From CAZEKB01 sp964512225 (GTDB taxonomy: Bacteria; Myxococcota_A; UBA796; UBA9615), in NCBI GenBank assembly GCA_964512225.1, contig CAZEKB010000001.1:115446-179445 (forward strand): a stretch of 64,000 nt of DNA, in the 5' to 3' direction. Positions 18,078 through 25,050 of the stretch are shown here, piece by piece; positions within the stretch are counted from its first letter, which is position 1; each line of letters begins with the position of its first letter. A program made the position numbers and the translations under genes. The notes beneath the pieces were generated by a model that was given only the letters and a program-made list of their open reading frames with translations, was not told the DNA's origin and did not search any database.

Positions 18078-18385
18078 TCCGCGGGCGCGTCTTCGCCTTC
18101 GGACTCGTCGCCCTCTTCGGCGGCGGGCTCCGTCTCGCTGACCTTCGCCTTGTCGACCCAGCCGAACTTCGCGCCCGCGACGCGGATGCGCACCCGCTCG
18201 CCGTCCGTGGCGAGGAGCTCGACGCGCTTGCCCTTCTCGACCTCGCCCACCTCGGAGCTGTCCGCGTCCGAGAAGCGAGTCGCGTGCACGAGCTCGGTGG
18301 TCCATACGAAGTCGACGGCCAGGGCCGACGCGGGGAGCAGGAACAGGGCCGCGGCGGCGGCGGCGAGGATGGAGGAGAGGCGCAT
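18074..18385 (-). CDS. Small secreted SH3-domain protein
   Basis: 103 aa. A signal peptide (about 1-24, ending SALA) is followed by one bacterial SH3-like barrel (about 25-85; KGKRVELLATDGERVRIRV, FGWVDKAKV) and a very acidic tail (Glu/Asp from about 86). Bacterial SH3 domains often bind peptidoglycan or protein partners in the periplasm. It sits between the SDR gene (23 bases downstream of it) and the FAD oxidoreductase (4-base overlap), suggesting joint expression, though the two enzymes appear cytoplasmic. Confidence 0.8.
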   Translation of the reverse strand: MRLSSILAAAAAALFLLPASALAVDFVWTTELVHATRFSDADSSEVGEVEKGKRVELLATDGERVRIRVAGAKFGWVDKAKVSETEPAAEEGDESEGEDAPAE

Positions 18386-18408
18386 GGGGGGTGCTCCGGC
18401 GGCGGGCG

Positions 18409-20130
18409 TCACTTGACGCGGAATCCGCCCATCTCGTTGTTGAAGATCCAGGCCACGACGTCGCCGATCTTGAGCGCCGTGGGCAAGTACGTTTCGCGCG
18501 ACACGGCGGCCGAGCCCTTGCGGGCGAGCTCTTCGCGGGCGCGGTCCATCTGCTTGAAGCGATTCTGCCATCGCTCCATGTTCGCCGGCCGCAGGTCGAT
18601 CCAGCCCCGCTGAACCCACTTCTCGACCGCGGCGGGGTCGCCGAGCCCGGCCTGGGTGTTCTTCCCCTTGATCTCCGGCACCTTGACGATCGGGCCGCGG
18701 AGGAAGCGACGTCCGTCCGGCAGGAGGATGGGGATGCCGATGGACGTCGCCTGGCGAGCGACCACCGAGTTCTTGAGCCGACGCGCGATCTTCGTGGACA
18801 CGGCCTCCGGGCGGATCGGGTCGCCGTCGGCGTCCAGGACGCTGCCCAGGAAGCGGTCGCCGTAGGCGTCCTGGATGAACCAGACCTCGAACAACAGCTT
18901 GCTGAGCTCGGGCGGGCCCAGGTCGCCGATCGCGATCGACGGGGTGCCGTCGATGTCCTCGAGGCGCTGGAGGTCCTTGACGGCCACGTGACGCAGCAGC
19001 CCCGCCCGGTACGACGGCGTGATCACCGAGCCGTCGAGCGCGGCGATCACGTCGTTCCCGGTGTTGCCGCCCGTGAGCTCCATGACGATGCGGTCGGCGA
19101 TCTCCTCGGGGGGCACGAACTCCATCTGGGACATCGCGGTGATGGCCGCGAACTCGCCCTTCGCGAAGAGCCCGTTCTCGCCCGTGTTGACGACCGTGAG
19201 CCGCAGGTCCTCGCCCGCCGCCTTGTAGGCCCCGGGATCGTCGCGAGTGTCGAGCACGTCCAGCTCGTCGAGGGACACCGTGTTCGGGTGATAGAGCGGC
19301 CGCGGAGCCCCGTTGCGCCCCGGCACCTTGCGGACCTCCACGGCCCGGTACCCGATCATCGCGGCGGGCTTCACCTCCTTCACCACGGGGGCGTCGGGGG
19401 TGCGGGCAAGCAGGAACAGCAGCCCCGTGTGCGCGAAGGCGACGGCGTTCTTGGCCAGCAGCTTCTTGCTCGGGCGGTCCTCGCTGTGCGTGTAGGGGAT
19501 GTTGAGCCCCATGCCGCCCGTGCCGGTGGTGCCGACCTTGACGTAGATGAACGTCCCGACGGCCTTCGTGGCGGCGTACAGGAAGCGGACGTGGCGGATG
19601 ATCTGCGGGGTGGCCTGGGACAGCAGCCCCACGCCGAGGTCCTGCCCGAAGTCCTCCGTGGGCTTGCCCTTGCCGGTGTCGAACCACGCGTTGTACGACT
19701 CGCGCACGCGGGTCGTGGACTCCCACACGTCCTGGTACGAGATGCCCGTGGCCGTGTTCACGCAGTCGACGATCGCGTCGGGGGCGTGCTCGAGGATCAT
19801 CCGGACCATGTGATTGCGCCGGTACGCGGGCTCGAAGTCGCCGAACGAGAAGTCCAGCATGTCCTTGCGGCGCTCGGTCGTACCCACGATCTCGCCGCGG
19901 CTCATCTCCGCGTACTCGGTGGGCACGAACAGGTTCCCCCACTCGGGGACCCACTCGATGTCGGGGTACTCCGAGCGGAGCTGATCGGTCCCCGCCTCGG
20001 CCTCGGCGCGCGTGAGGGCGGCCACCACGACCTTCTTGGGGGCGAGGCGGGTGGCGATGCGGCGGCAGGTCGCGGTGCCGACGAGGCCGGCTCCGCCGAA
20101 CAGCAGGAAGGTCGAGAATCGGCGGTCCAC
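18409..20130 (-). CDS. Large Rossmann-fold SDR-like protein, function unknown
   Basis: 573 aa. The N-terminus FGGAGLVGTATCRR is an NAD(P)-binding GxxGxxG motif of the extended SDR / epimerase type, and a ISYQDVWE segment lies where the Tyr region may be. The C-terminal 250 residues have no family I recognise; they include basic segments and end in an NNEMGGFRVK sequence. The protein is about twice the length of typical SDRs. GTG at 20130 has GGAG eight bases upstream and a good promoter just before it. First gene of the SDR-SH3-FAD operon; divergent from the Mla operon. Confidence 0.65.
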   Translation of the reverse strand: MDRRFSTFLLFGGAGLVGTATCRRIATRLAPKKVVVAALTRAEAEAGTDQLRSEYPDIEWVPEWGNLFVPTEYAEMSRGEIVGTTERRKDMLDFSFGDFEPAYRRNHMVRMILEHAPDAIVDCVNTATGISYQDVWESTTRVRESYNAWFDTGKGKPTEDFGQDLGVGLLSQATPQIIRHVRFLYAATKAVGTFIYVKVGTTGTGGMGLNIPYTHSEDRPSKKLLAKNAVAFAHTGLLFLLARTPDAPVVKEVKPAAMIGYRAVEVRKVPGRNGAPRPLYHPNTVSLDELDVLDTRDDPGAYKAAGEDLRLTVVNTGENGLFAKGEFAAITAMSQMEFVPPEEIADRIVMELTGGNTGNDVIAALDGSVITPSYRAGLLRHVAVKDLQRLEDIDGTPSIAIGDLGPPELSKLLFEVWFIQDAYGDRFLGSVLDADGDPIRPEAVSTKIARRLKNSVVARQATSIGIPILLPDGRRFLRGPIVKVPEIKGKNTQAGLGDPAAVEKWVQRGWIDLRPANMERWQNRFKQMDRAREELARKGSAAVSRETYLPTALKIGDVVAWIFNNEMGGFRVK

Positions 20131-20153
20131 GGCAGGCTCCGGAAAGGGCGGCG

Positions 20154-20181
20154 GTTATACCAGCGAGTCGCGGGACGGCAA
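20154..20181 (-). promoter_or_regulatory. Extended -10 promoter of the SDR/SH3/FAD operon
   Basis: On the minus strand TTGCCG (20181-20176), a 16-base spacer and TATAAC (20159-20154) preceded by TGG, i.e. an extended -10. Predicted start lies about 17 bases ahead of the GTG at 20130. Confidence 0.5.
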
Positions 20182-20218
20182 CCGGGCCCCCGGACCCCGG
20201 CTGTTAGGCTCGCCGACC

Positions 20219-21013
20219 GTGAGCCGGGCCCGCGCCTCTTCAGACCCCTCCTTCGCCGACGCGGTCGTGCGCCCGGTCGCCGCCGTGGGCCGGTTCGGGG
20301 GGTTCGCCGCCGCCGCCGCGCTCGCCGCCGGTCGCCTGCGGTGGTCCCTGGCCGAAGCGAGCCGTCACGCCGGGGTCCTCGCCTTTCGCTGCCTCGTGCC
20401 CGTGTGCGCGACGATCTTCCCCTTCGGGGCCGTGATCGGCGTCCAGGGGATGGCGATCTTCGACCTGTTCGGCGCGCACCGCCTCCTCAGCAGCCTCCTG
20501 AGCGTCGTCATCATTCGGGAGCTCGGTCCCGTCCTCGCGGCCGTCCTCGTGGCCGCCCAGGGAGGCAGCTCCTTCGCCGCGGAGCTGGGGGCGATGCGGA
20601 TCAAGGACGAGATCGACGCCACCGCCGTCATGGCCGTCGATCCCGTGGGCTGGCACGTCGTCCCCCGCGTCCTGGCGATGGTGCTCGTGGTGCCGGTCCT
20701 CACCGTGCTCGCGGACGCCGTGGGCGTCTTCGGCGGGTACGTGGTGGCCGTGTTCATGTACGACCAGGACCACGGCGTCTTCATGGCTCACCTCGTCCAG
20801 CTGATCTCGGTCTTCGACCTGTTCGCGTCGGTGTTCAAGGGCCTGGTCTTCGGAGGCCTCGTGGGGCTGATCGCGACGTACCGGGGGTTCAACGCCTCCG
20901 GCGGCGCCGAGGGCGTGGGGCGCGCCGTGAACGACACCGTCGTCTACTCCGTGATGTTCATCCTCGTCGTGAACTACGTGCTCAGCTCGGCGATGTTCGG
21001 GAGCGCCTCGTGA
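20219..21013 (+). CDS. MlaE/YrbE-type permease, first copy
   Basis: 264-aa integral membrane subunit of an Mla/Mce-type phospholipid ABC transporter in the inner membrane. Four to six hydrophobic segments are visible. The MlaE signature region IIRELGPVLAAVLVAAQGG and the AELGAMRIKDEIDAT cytoplasmic coupling segment are clear. The GTG at 20219 is chosen over upstream in-frame starts because it follows a TGT-TAGGCT extended -10-like element by only nine bases and starts the conserved part; the transcript may be leaderless. It overlaps the second permease by GTGA. Confidence 0.88.
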   Translation: MSRARASSDPSFADAVVRPVAAVGRFGGFAAAAALAAGRLRWSLAEASRHAGVLAFRCLVPVCATIFPFGAVIGVQGMAIFDLFGAHRLLSSLLSVVIIRELGPVLAAVLVAAQGGSSFAAELGAMRIKDEIDATAVMAVDPVGWHVVPRVLAMVLVVPVLTVLADAVGVFGGYVVAVFMYDQDHGVFMAHLVQLISVFDLFASVFKGLVFGGLVGLIATYRGFNASGGAEGVGRAVNDTVVYSVMFILVVNYVLSSAMFGSAS

Positions 21014-21777
21014 TCGCCGCGGCGCTGGCGGGCGTGACCCGGGCGGTGGGCAGCGTGGGTGCGTTCGGGTACTTCGTCGTCGACTGCATGCGGTCCGCGT
21101 GGCGCTACGGCATCCGCGTCGACCGGATCTCCGAGGAGGCGTTCAAGGTCGGCATCCGGGCCTTCTTCGTCCTCGCGGTCATGGCCGTCTTCGTCGGCTC
21201 GAACCTCGCCCTGCAGGGGCACGCGACGTTCCGCACCCTGGGCGCGGGGAACATGGTCGGCATGTTCGTGGCGCTCGCGGGCGTGCGGGAGGTCTGTCCC
21301 CTGCTGGCCGCCACGATGGTCGCGGCCAAGGCGGGCACCGAGCTGACGGCCCAGCTCGCGGTGATGCGGACCAAGGAGCAGATCGACGCCCTCGAGGTCA
21401 TGGCGATCGATCCCCGCGCCGAGCTCGTCGGGCCGCCGCTGGTGGGGATCATGATCACGCTGCCCGCCCTCACGATGATCGGGATCGGGCTGTCGATCCT
21501 GTCGGCGTGGCTCGTCGCCGTGTACCAGCTGGGGGTCGACTCCGGCGAGTTCCTCGACCTCTGCCTGCGCTACATCAAGACGGCCGACCTGCTCGGCTCC
21601 CTGGGCAAGGCGGTCGTGTTCGGCGCCATCATCGCCGTCGTCTCCGGCTTCTTCGGCCTGCGCTCCGAGCGCGGCCCCCGCGGCGTCGGGCGCGCCACGA
21701 ACCGCGCCGTCGTGACGATGTGCATCCTGTGCATCAGCAGCAACTTCCTCCTCACCAGCCTCCTGTACGGCCGATGA
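21010..21777 (+). CDS. MlaE/YrbE-type permease, second copy
   Basis: 255 aa, a paralogue of the preceding gene, with the equivalent signature VREVCPLLAATMVAAKAGTE and AVMRTKEQIDALEVMAIDP. GTG at 21010 lies in the stop codon overlap of the first copy and is not the start of the longer open frame that covers it. The C-terminus ends at ATGA overlapping the ATPase gene. Two adjacent permeases suggest a heterodimer as in actinobacterial YrbEA/YrbEB, unlike the MlaE homodimer of E. coli; that is inference. Confidence 0.88.
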   Translation: MIAAALAGVTRAVGSVGAFGYFVVDCMRSAWRYGIRVDRISEEAFKVGIRAFFVLAVMAVFVGSNLALQGHATFRTLGAGNMVGMFVALAGVREVCPLLAATMVAAKAGTELTAQLAVMRTKEQIDALEVMAIDPRAELVGPPLVGIMITLPALTMIGIGLSILSAWLVAVYQLGVDSGEFLDLCLRYIKTADLLGSLGKAVVFGAIIAVVSGFFGLRSERGPRGVGRATNRAVVTMCILCISSNFLLTSLLYGR

Positions 21778-22541
21778 CCGACCCCATCATCCGGTTTCGC
21801 GGCATCCACAAGTCGTTCGGGGACAAGCACGTGCTGCGCGGCATCGACGTCGATCTGGAGCGGGGGGACACGTCCGTGATCCTCGGCCCCTCGGGCACCG
21901 GCAAGTCGGTGCTGTTCAGGCTCATGGTCGGCCTCATGGAGCCCGACGAGGGCTCGATCCTCATCGACGGGGTGGAGATGGTCGGCGCGTCCGAGGCGAA
22001 GAAGTTCCACGTGCGCAAGCGCATCGGGATGATGTTCCAGGACGGCGCCCTGTTCGACTCGATGTCCGTGGGGGACAACATCGCGTTCCCGTTGCGGCGT
22101 CATACGAAGCTGCGCGATGCCGAGATCGCGGAGCAGGTCGCGCTGCGGCTGGGCCAGGTCGGGCTCCCCGGGATCGAAGCGCTCATGCCCGCCTCGCTGT
22201 CGGGGGGCATGCGCAAGCGCGTGAGCCTCGCCCGAGCGATCGTGATGGAGCCCGAGATCATCCTGTTCGACGAGCCCAACTCGGGGCTCGATCCGGTGAC
22301 CAGCGACGACATCGACTCCCTGATCGAGCGCATGAAGGACGAGCTCGGCATCACGTTCGTGATCATCTCCCACGACATCGTCGGAGCGTTCCGCGTTGCC
22401 GACTGGATCGGAATGCTCTACAACGGCGGACTCATTGCCTCGGGCACCCCCGAGGAGGTGAAGCGCAGCCCCGAGCCCATCGTTCGGCGGTTCCTGTCGC
22501 GCAACCTCGACCTCCCCCCCCTGACCCGGGAAGCCCCGTGA
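21774..22541 (+). CDS. mlaF: MlaF-type ABC transporter ATPase
   Basis: 255-aa nucleotide-binding subunit energising the MlaE permeases for phospholipid or related lipid transport between membranes. Walker A GPSGTGKS (about residues 40-47), signature LSGGMRKR, Walker B IILFDEPNSGLDP and switch His in ISHD are intact. ATG at 21774 overlaps the previous stop (ATGA) and its own stop overlaps mlaD (GTGA), so the four genes form one coupled unit. Confidence 0.93.
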   Translation: MTDPIIRFRGIHKSFGDKHVLRGIDVDLERGDTSVILGPSGTGKSVLFRLMVGLMEPDEGSILIDGVEMVGASEAKKFHVRKRIGMMFQDGALFDSMSVGDNIAFPLRRHTKLRDAEIAEQVALRLGQVGLPGIEALMPASLSGGMRKRVSLARAIVMEPEIILFDEPNSGLDPVTSDDIDSLIERMKDELGITFVIISHDIVGAFRVADWIGMLYNGGLIASGTPEEVKRSPEPIVRRFLSRNLDLPPLTREAP

Positions 22542-23509
22542 GCCGCAACGCACGCAACGAAGTCCTGGTCGGCGGGCTGCTCATCGTCGCGGCGGCGGTG
22601 TTCGTCTGGCTGGCGATCCAGATCGGGGCGATGCAGGGCCTCCAGCAGACCCTGCGGGTGACCGTCCGCTTCGACGACGCCGCGGGCCTGGTGCCGGACA
22701 GCGCCGTGAAGGTCGCGGGCGTGGCCGTCGGGGCCGTGGAGTCGATCGTGGTGGACCACGACGAGGCGGTGGCGACGCTCGAGCTGCGCGCGTCCGCGAG
22801 GCTGCGCCGGGACATCCGCGCGGAGATCCGATCGCGCTCGCTCCTGGGCGAGAAGTACCTCTCGCTCTCCCCGATGAGCCGCGAAGCGCCCCTCCTGGAG
22901 GACGGCGACAGCATCGTCGACGTGCGTCAGTCGATGGAGCTCGACCAGATCATCGCGTCGTTCGGTCCGCTGGTCGAACAGGTCCGCCCCGAGGACGTCG
23001 CCGCCATCGTCGAGAGCGCCGCGGCGATGACCACCGCCCTTCAGGCGGACGTCCCGGACGCCGTCTCGGCCGCGAAGCGTCTGATCGTCCGCCTCGAGGA
23101 GCTGGGCGAGATCATCCCCGGCCTCAAGGCCGACGTCCCCGCCCTGACGGCCGATCTGCGGCGCCTGACGGGGTCCGTGGAGGCGACGGTCGCGAAGGCG
23201 GACACCTTGATCGAGGATCTGGGAAAGGTCGCGCAGGAGGTCGACGGCGCCCTGGACGACGTGCCCGCCGTCGTGGCCTCCGCCAAGAAGATCACGGCGC
23301 ACCTCGAGCCCGGCATGGACGACCTCGGTCGGGCGCTCGAGGACTCCGACGAGCTCGTGGCGAAGCTGGACAAGCTCGCGGGCAGGCTCGAAGGCCTCGA
23401 CGAAGCCGCGATCCGGCGTCTCCTCCGCGAAGAGGGGGTCCTCGTGCGGCTCAAGCCCCTGAGTCAGTCGGAGAAGGAGAAGGCTCCTCCGGGGTTTCCG
23501 GCTCCGTAG
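22538..23509 (+). CDS. mlaD: MlaD/MCE-domain lipid-binding protein
   Basis: 323 aa. One N-terminal transmembrane helix (about 9-28) anchors an MCE domain (about 36-115, with GLVPDSAVKVAGVAVGAV and LLGEKYLSL). A long helical region rich in heptad-like Leu/Ala (about 130-300) follows, which in MCE proteins can build a tunnel or needle. No MlaB, MlaC or VacJ gene is adjacent. The last 59 bases overlap, on the other strand, the end of the gene at 23451-23864. Confidence 0.9.
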   Translation: MSRNARNEVLVGGLLIVAAAVFVWLAIQIGAMQGLQQTLRVTVRFDDAAGLVPDSAVKVAGVAVGAVESIVVDHDEAVATLELRASARLRRDIRAEIRSRSLLGEKYLSLSPMSREAPLLEDGDSIVDVRQSMELDQIIASFGPLVEQVRPEDVAAIVESAAAMTTALQADVPDAVSAAKRLIVRLEELGEIIPGLKADVPALTADLRRLTGSVEATVAKADTLIEDLGKVAQEVDGALDDVPAVVASAKKITAHLEPGMDDLGRALEDSDELVAKLDKLAGRLEGLDEAAIRRLLREEGVLVRLKPLSQSEKEKAPPGFPAP

Positions 23510-23864
23510 CCTCGTCGTCGTCCACCCCGGGTTCGTCGCCCTCTTCTTCCGCCTCGCCCAGCGGTTTCAGTCGAAAGCTCGCGTTCACCTCGAGGGTGTG
23601 GGTCGTGGCGAAGCGCTCGACCTCTTCGACGAGCCCGAGGTGCTCGATGTAGCTGCGCACCTCGCGCGCGAGCAGGGCCATGACCTCGTCCTTGCCCCGC
23701 GCGGTCAGCCCGGCCGCCCCCCGCACGATGTCGCGCGGCTTGAGGTCCTCTCCCCGCTCTCGGAGCCGCTCGCCGGTCTGGGCGACGGCCTCCGCCCCTG
23801 CCCGCAGGAAGCGGCTCGCCAGGAAGCCGAGGTTGCCGCGGTCGTCCCGTTCTTCGTCGGTCAT
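23451..23864 (-). CDS. Conserved-looking hypothetical protein with acidic tail
   Basis: 137 aa, not recognised. Residues about 10-100 look helical and amphipathic (RAGAEAVAQTGERLRERG, ARGKDEVMALLAREVRSYIEHLG). A segment ASFRLKPLG follows and the last 30 residues are Glu/Asp/Pro/Thr-rich. The helical part recalls small phasin-like or coiled-coil proteins but that is only a resemblance. ATG at 23864 overlaps the stop of the YcgN-like gene (ATGA). The 3' end overlaps mlaD by 59 bases on opposite strands. Confidence 0.65.
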   Translation of the reverse strand: MTDEERDDRGNLGFLASRFLRAGAEAVAQTGERLRERGEDLKPRDIVRGAAGLTARGKDEVMALLAREVRSYIEHLGLVEEVERFATTHTLEVNASFRLKPLGEAEEEGDEPGVDDDEATEPETPEEPSPSPTDSGA

Positions 23865-24235
23865 CGCTTCCGCCTCCTCTTGCTGCGTCGCTTCCGCTTG
23901 CGCCGGTCCCGCTCGTCGGGACCGAGCCCATCGTAGTCCTCCTCGACGATGCGCTGCATCTCCTGCACGTAGGCGCAGCTGGTCGGCAGGATCCCCTGAA
24001 GCACCACGGAGGCGTTGACCTTGATGCAGTCCTTCTCCGCCTGGAACCGGTGACTGTAGACCCGGCAGCGCTTCTCGAGGTCCAGGTAGCGGCACGGGGT
24101 GCCGGTGTGCAGCCACCCCGTGTCCGTCCACCGGGACTCGTAGCAGCACTCTCCACAGCCGTCGCAGAGCCCCTCCCACTCCGCGTCGCTGTAGACGCGT
24201 CCGAGGAGGTCGTGCACGACAGGAAGCCGAGGCAT
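23861..24235 (-). CDS. YcgN/YkgJ-family cysteine-cluster protein
   Basis: 124 aa. The LCDGCGECC motif near residues 23-31, a further Cys in TPCRYLDL, CRVYS, DCIKV and TSCAYV reproduce the Cys spacing of the YcgN/UPF0260 and YkgJ families, thought to bind a Zn or Fe ion or an Fe-S cluster. The C-terminus is a run of Arg/Lys. Function in the family is unknown. First gene of a two-gene unit, divergent from the acyltransferase; the 38-base gap leaves little room for two promoters. Confidence 0.8.
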   Translation of the reverse strand: MPRLPVVHDLLGRVYSDAEWEGLCDGCGECCYESRWTDTGWLHTGTPCRYLDLEKRCRVYSHRFQAEKDCIKVNASVVLQGILPTSCAYVQEMQRIVEEDYDGLGPDERDRRKRKRRSKRRRKR

Positions 24236-24273
24236 GGCGTGGATGATACCGGCGTGCCATCCTCCCGCCGCTC

Positions 24274-25050
24274 ATGCCGAAGCTGTACCGAAAGGGGGAC
24301 GAGGAGCGTCTCGACCTGCAGGACGTGCGCGCCATCACGCGCTGGATGCCCGCCATCAAAATCCTGAAACGATACTTCAGGTATACGGTCGAAGGGCTCG
24401 AGAACGTACCTTCAAACGGGCCGGCGCTCGTGACGATGAACCACGGCCCCATGCCGGTCGACGCCCCCCTGCTGGGAGCCGCCATCTACGAGGCGACCGG
24501 GCGGCTCCCGCGCGGCTTGACCGACCACACCGTCTTCAAGCTCCCGGTGATGCGGGAGATGTTCATGGCCGTGGGCGCGGTCGACGGCCGCCACGACACC
24601 GCCGAGGCCCTGTTGGGCCGCGGGAACATCGTGATCGTGATGCCCGGGGGGGCCCCCGAAGCCTTCAAGCCTTCCTCGAAGGCTTATCAGCTCTACTGGC
24701 ACAAACGCATGGGTTTCGCCCGCCTCGCGATCCGGACCCAGGTGCCGATCATTCCCGCCGCGTGCATCGGGATCGACGAGCTGTACACGGTCCCCATCGA
24801 CATGTTCGAGGCGGGCAAGAAGCTGTTCCGCGTCCGCTCCGTCCCCCTGCCGCTGGCGTGGGGACGGGGGCCGATCCCCCGGCGGGTGAAGCTCACCCAG
24901 TACGTCGGGGCTCCGATCCACTCCGACCTGCCCCCCGAGGCCGCCGACGACGACGACGCCGTGCGCTCGTTCCGTGACCACGTCATCGAGGTCATGGAGG
25001 CGCTGATGGCCGAAGGCCTCCGGGCCCGCACCCGGGAACCCACCGCATGA
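24274..25050 (+). CDS. PlsC-like membrane acyltransferase
   Basis: 258 aa glycerophospholipid-type acyltransferase. The catalytic NHGPMPVD motif (H-X4-D) is near residue 50, and the glycerol-phosphate-binding region is VIVMPGGAPEAFKP. VPIIPAACIG is the usual later block. It resembles the lysophospholipid/diacylglycerol acyltransferase-like group more than canonical PlsC, so the acceptor is uncertain. The predicted product is membrane-associated. ATGA overlap couples it to the following membrane toroid gene. Confidence 0.82.
   Translation: MPKLYRKGDEERLDLQDVRAITRWMPAIKILKRYFRYTVEGLENVPSNGPALVTMNHGPMPVDAPLLGAAIYEATGRLPRGLTDHTVFKLPVMREMFMAVGAVDGRHDTAEALLGRGNIVIVMPGGAPEAFKPSSKAYQLYWHKRMGFARLAIRTQVPIIPAACIGIDELYTVPIDMFEAGKKLFRVRSVPLPLAWGRGPIPRRVKLTQYVGAPIHSDLPPEAADDDDAVRSFRDHVIEVMEALMAEGLRARTREPTA

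Noticed and set aside
18391..21777. 1128-aa plus frame
   Set aside because: Only its end (21010-21777) is real, as the second MlaE; the rest is the antisense of the SDR gene.
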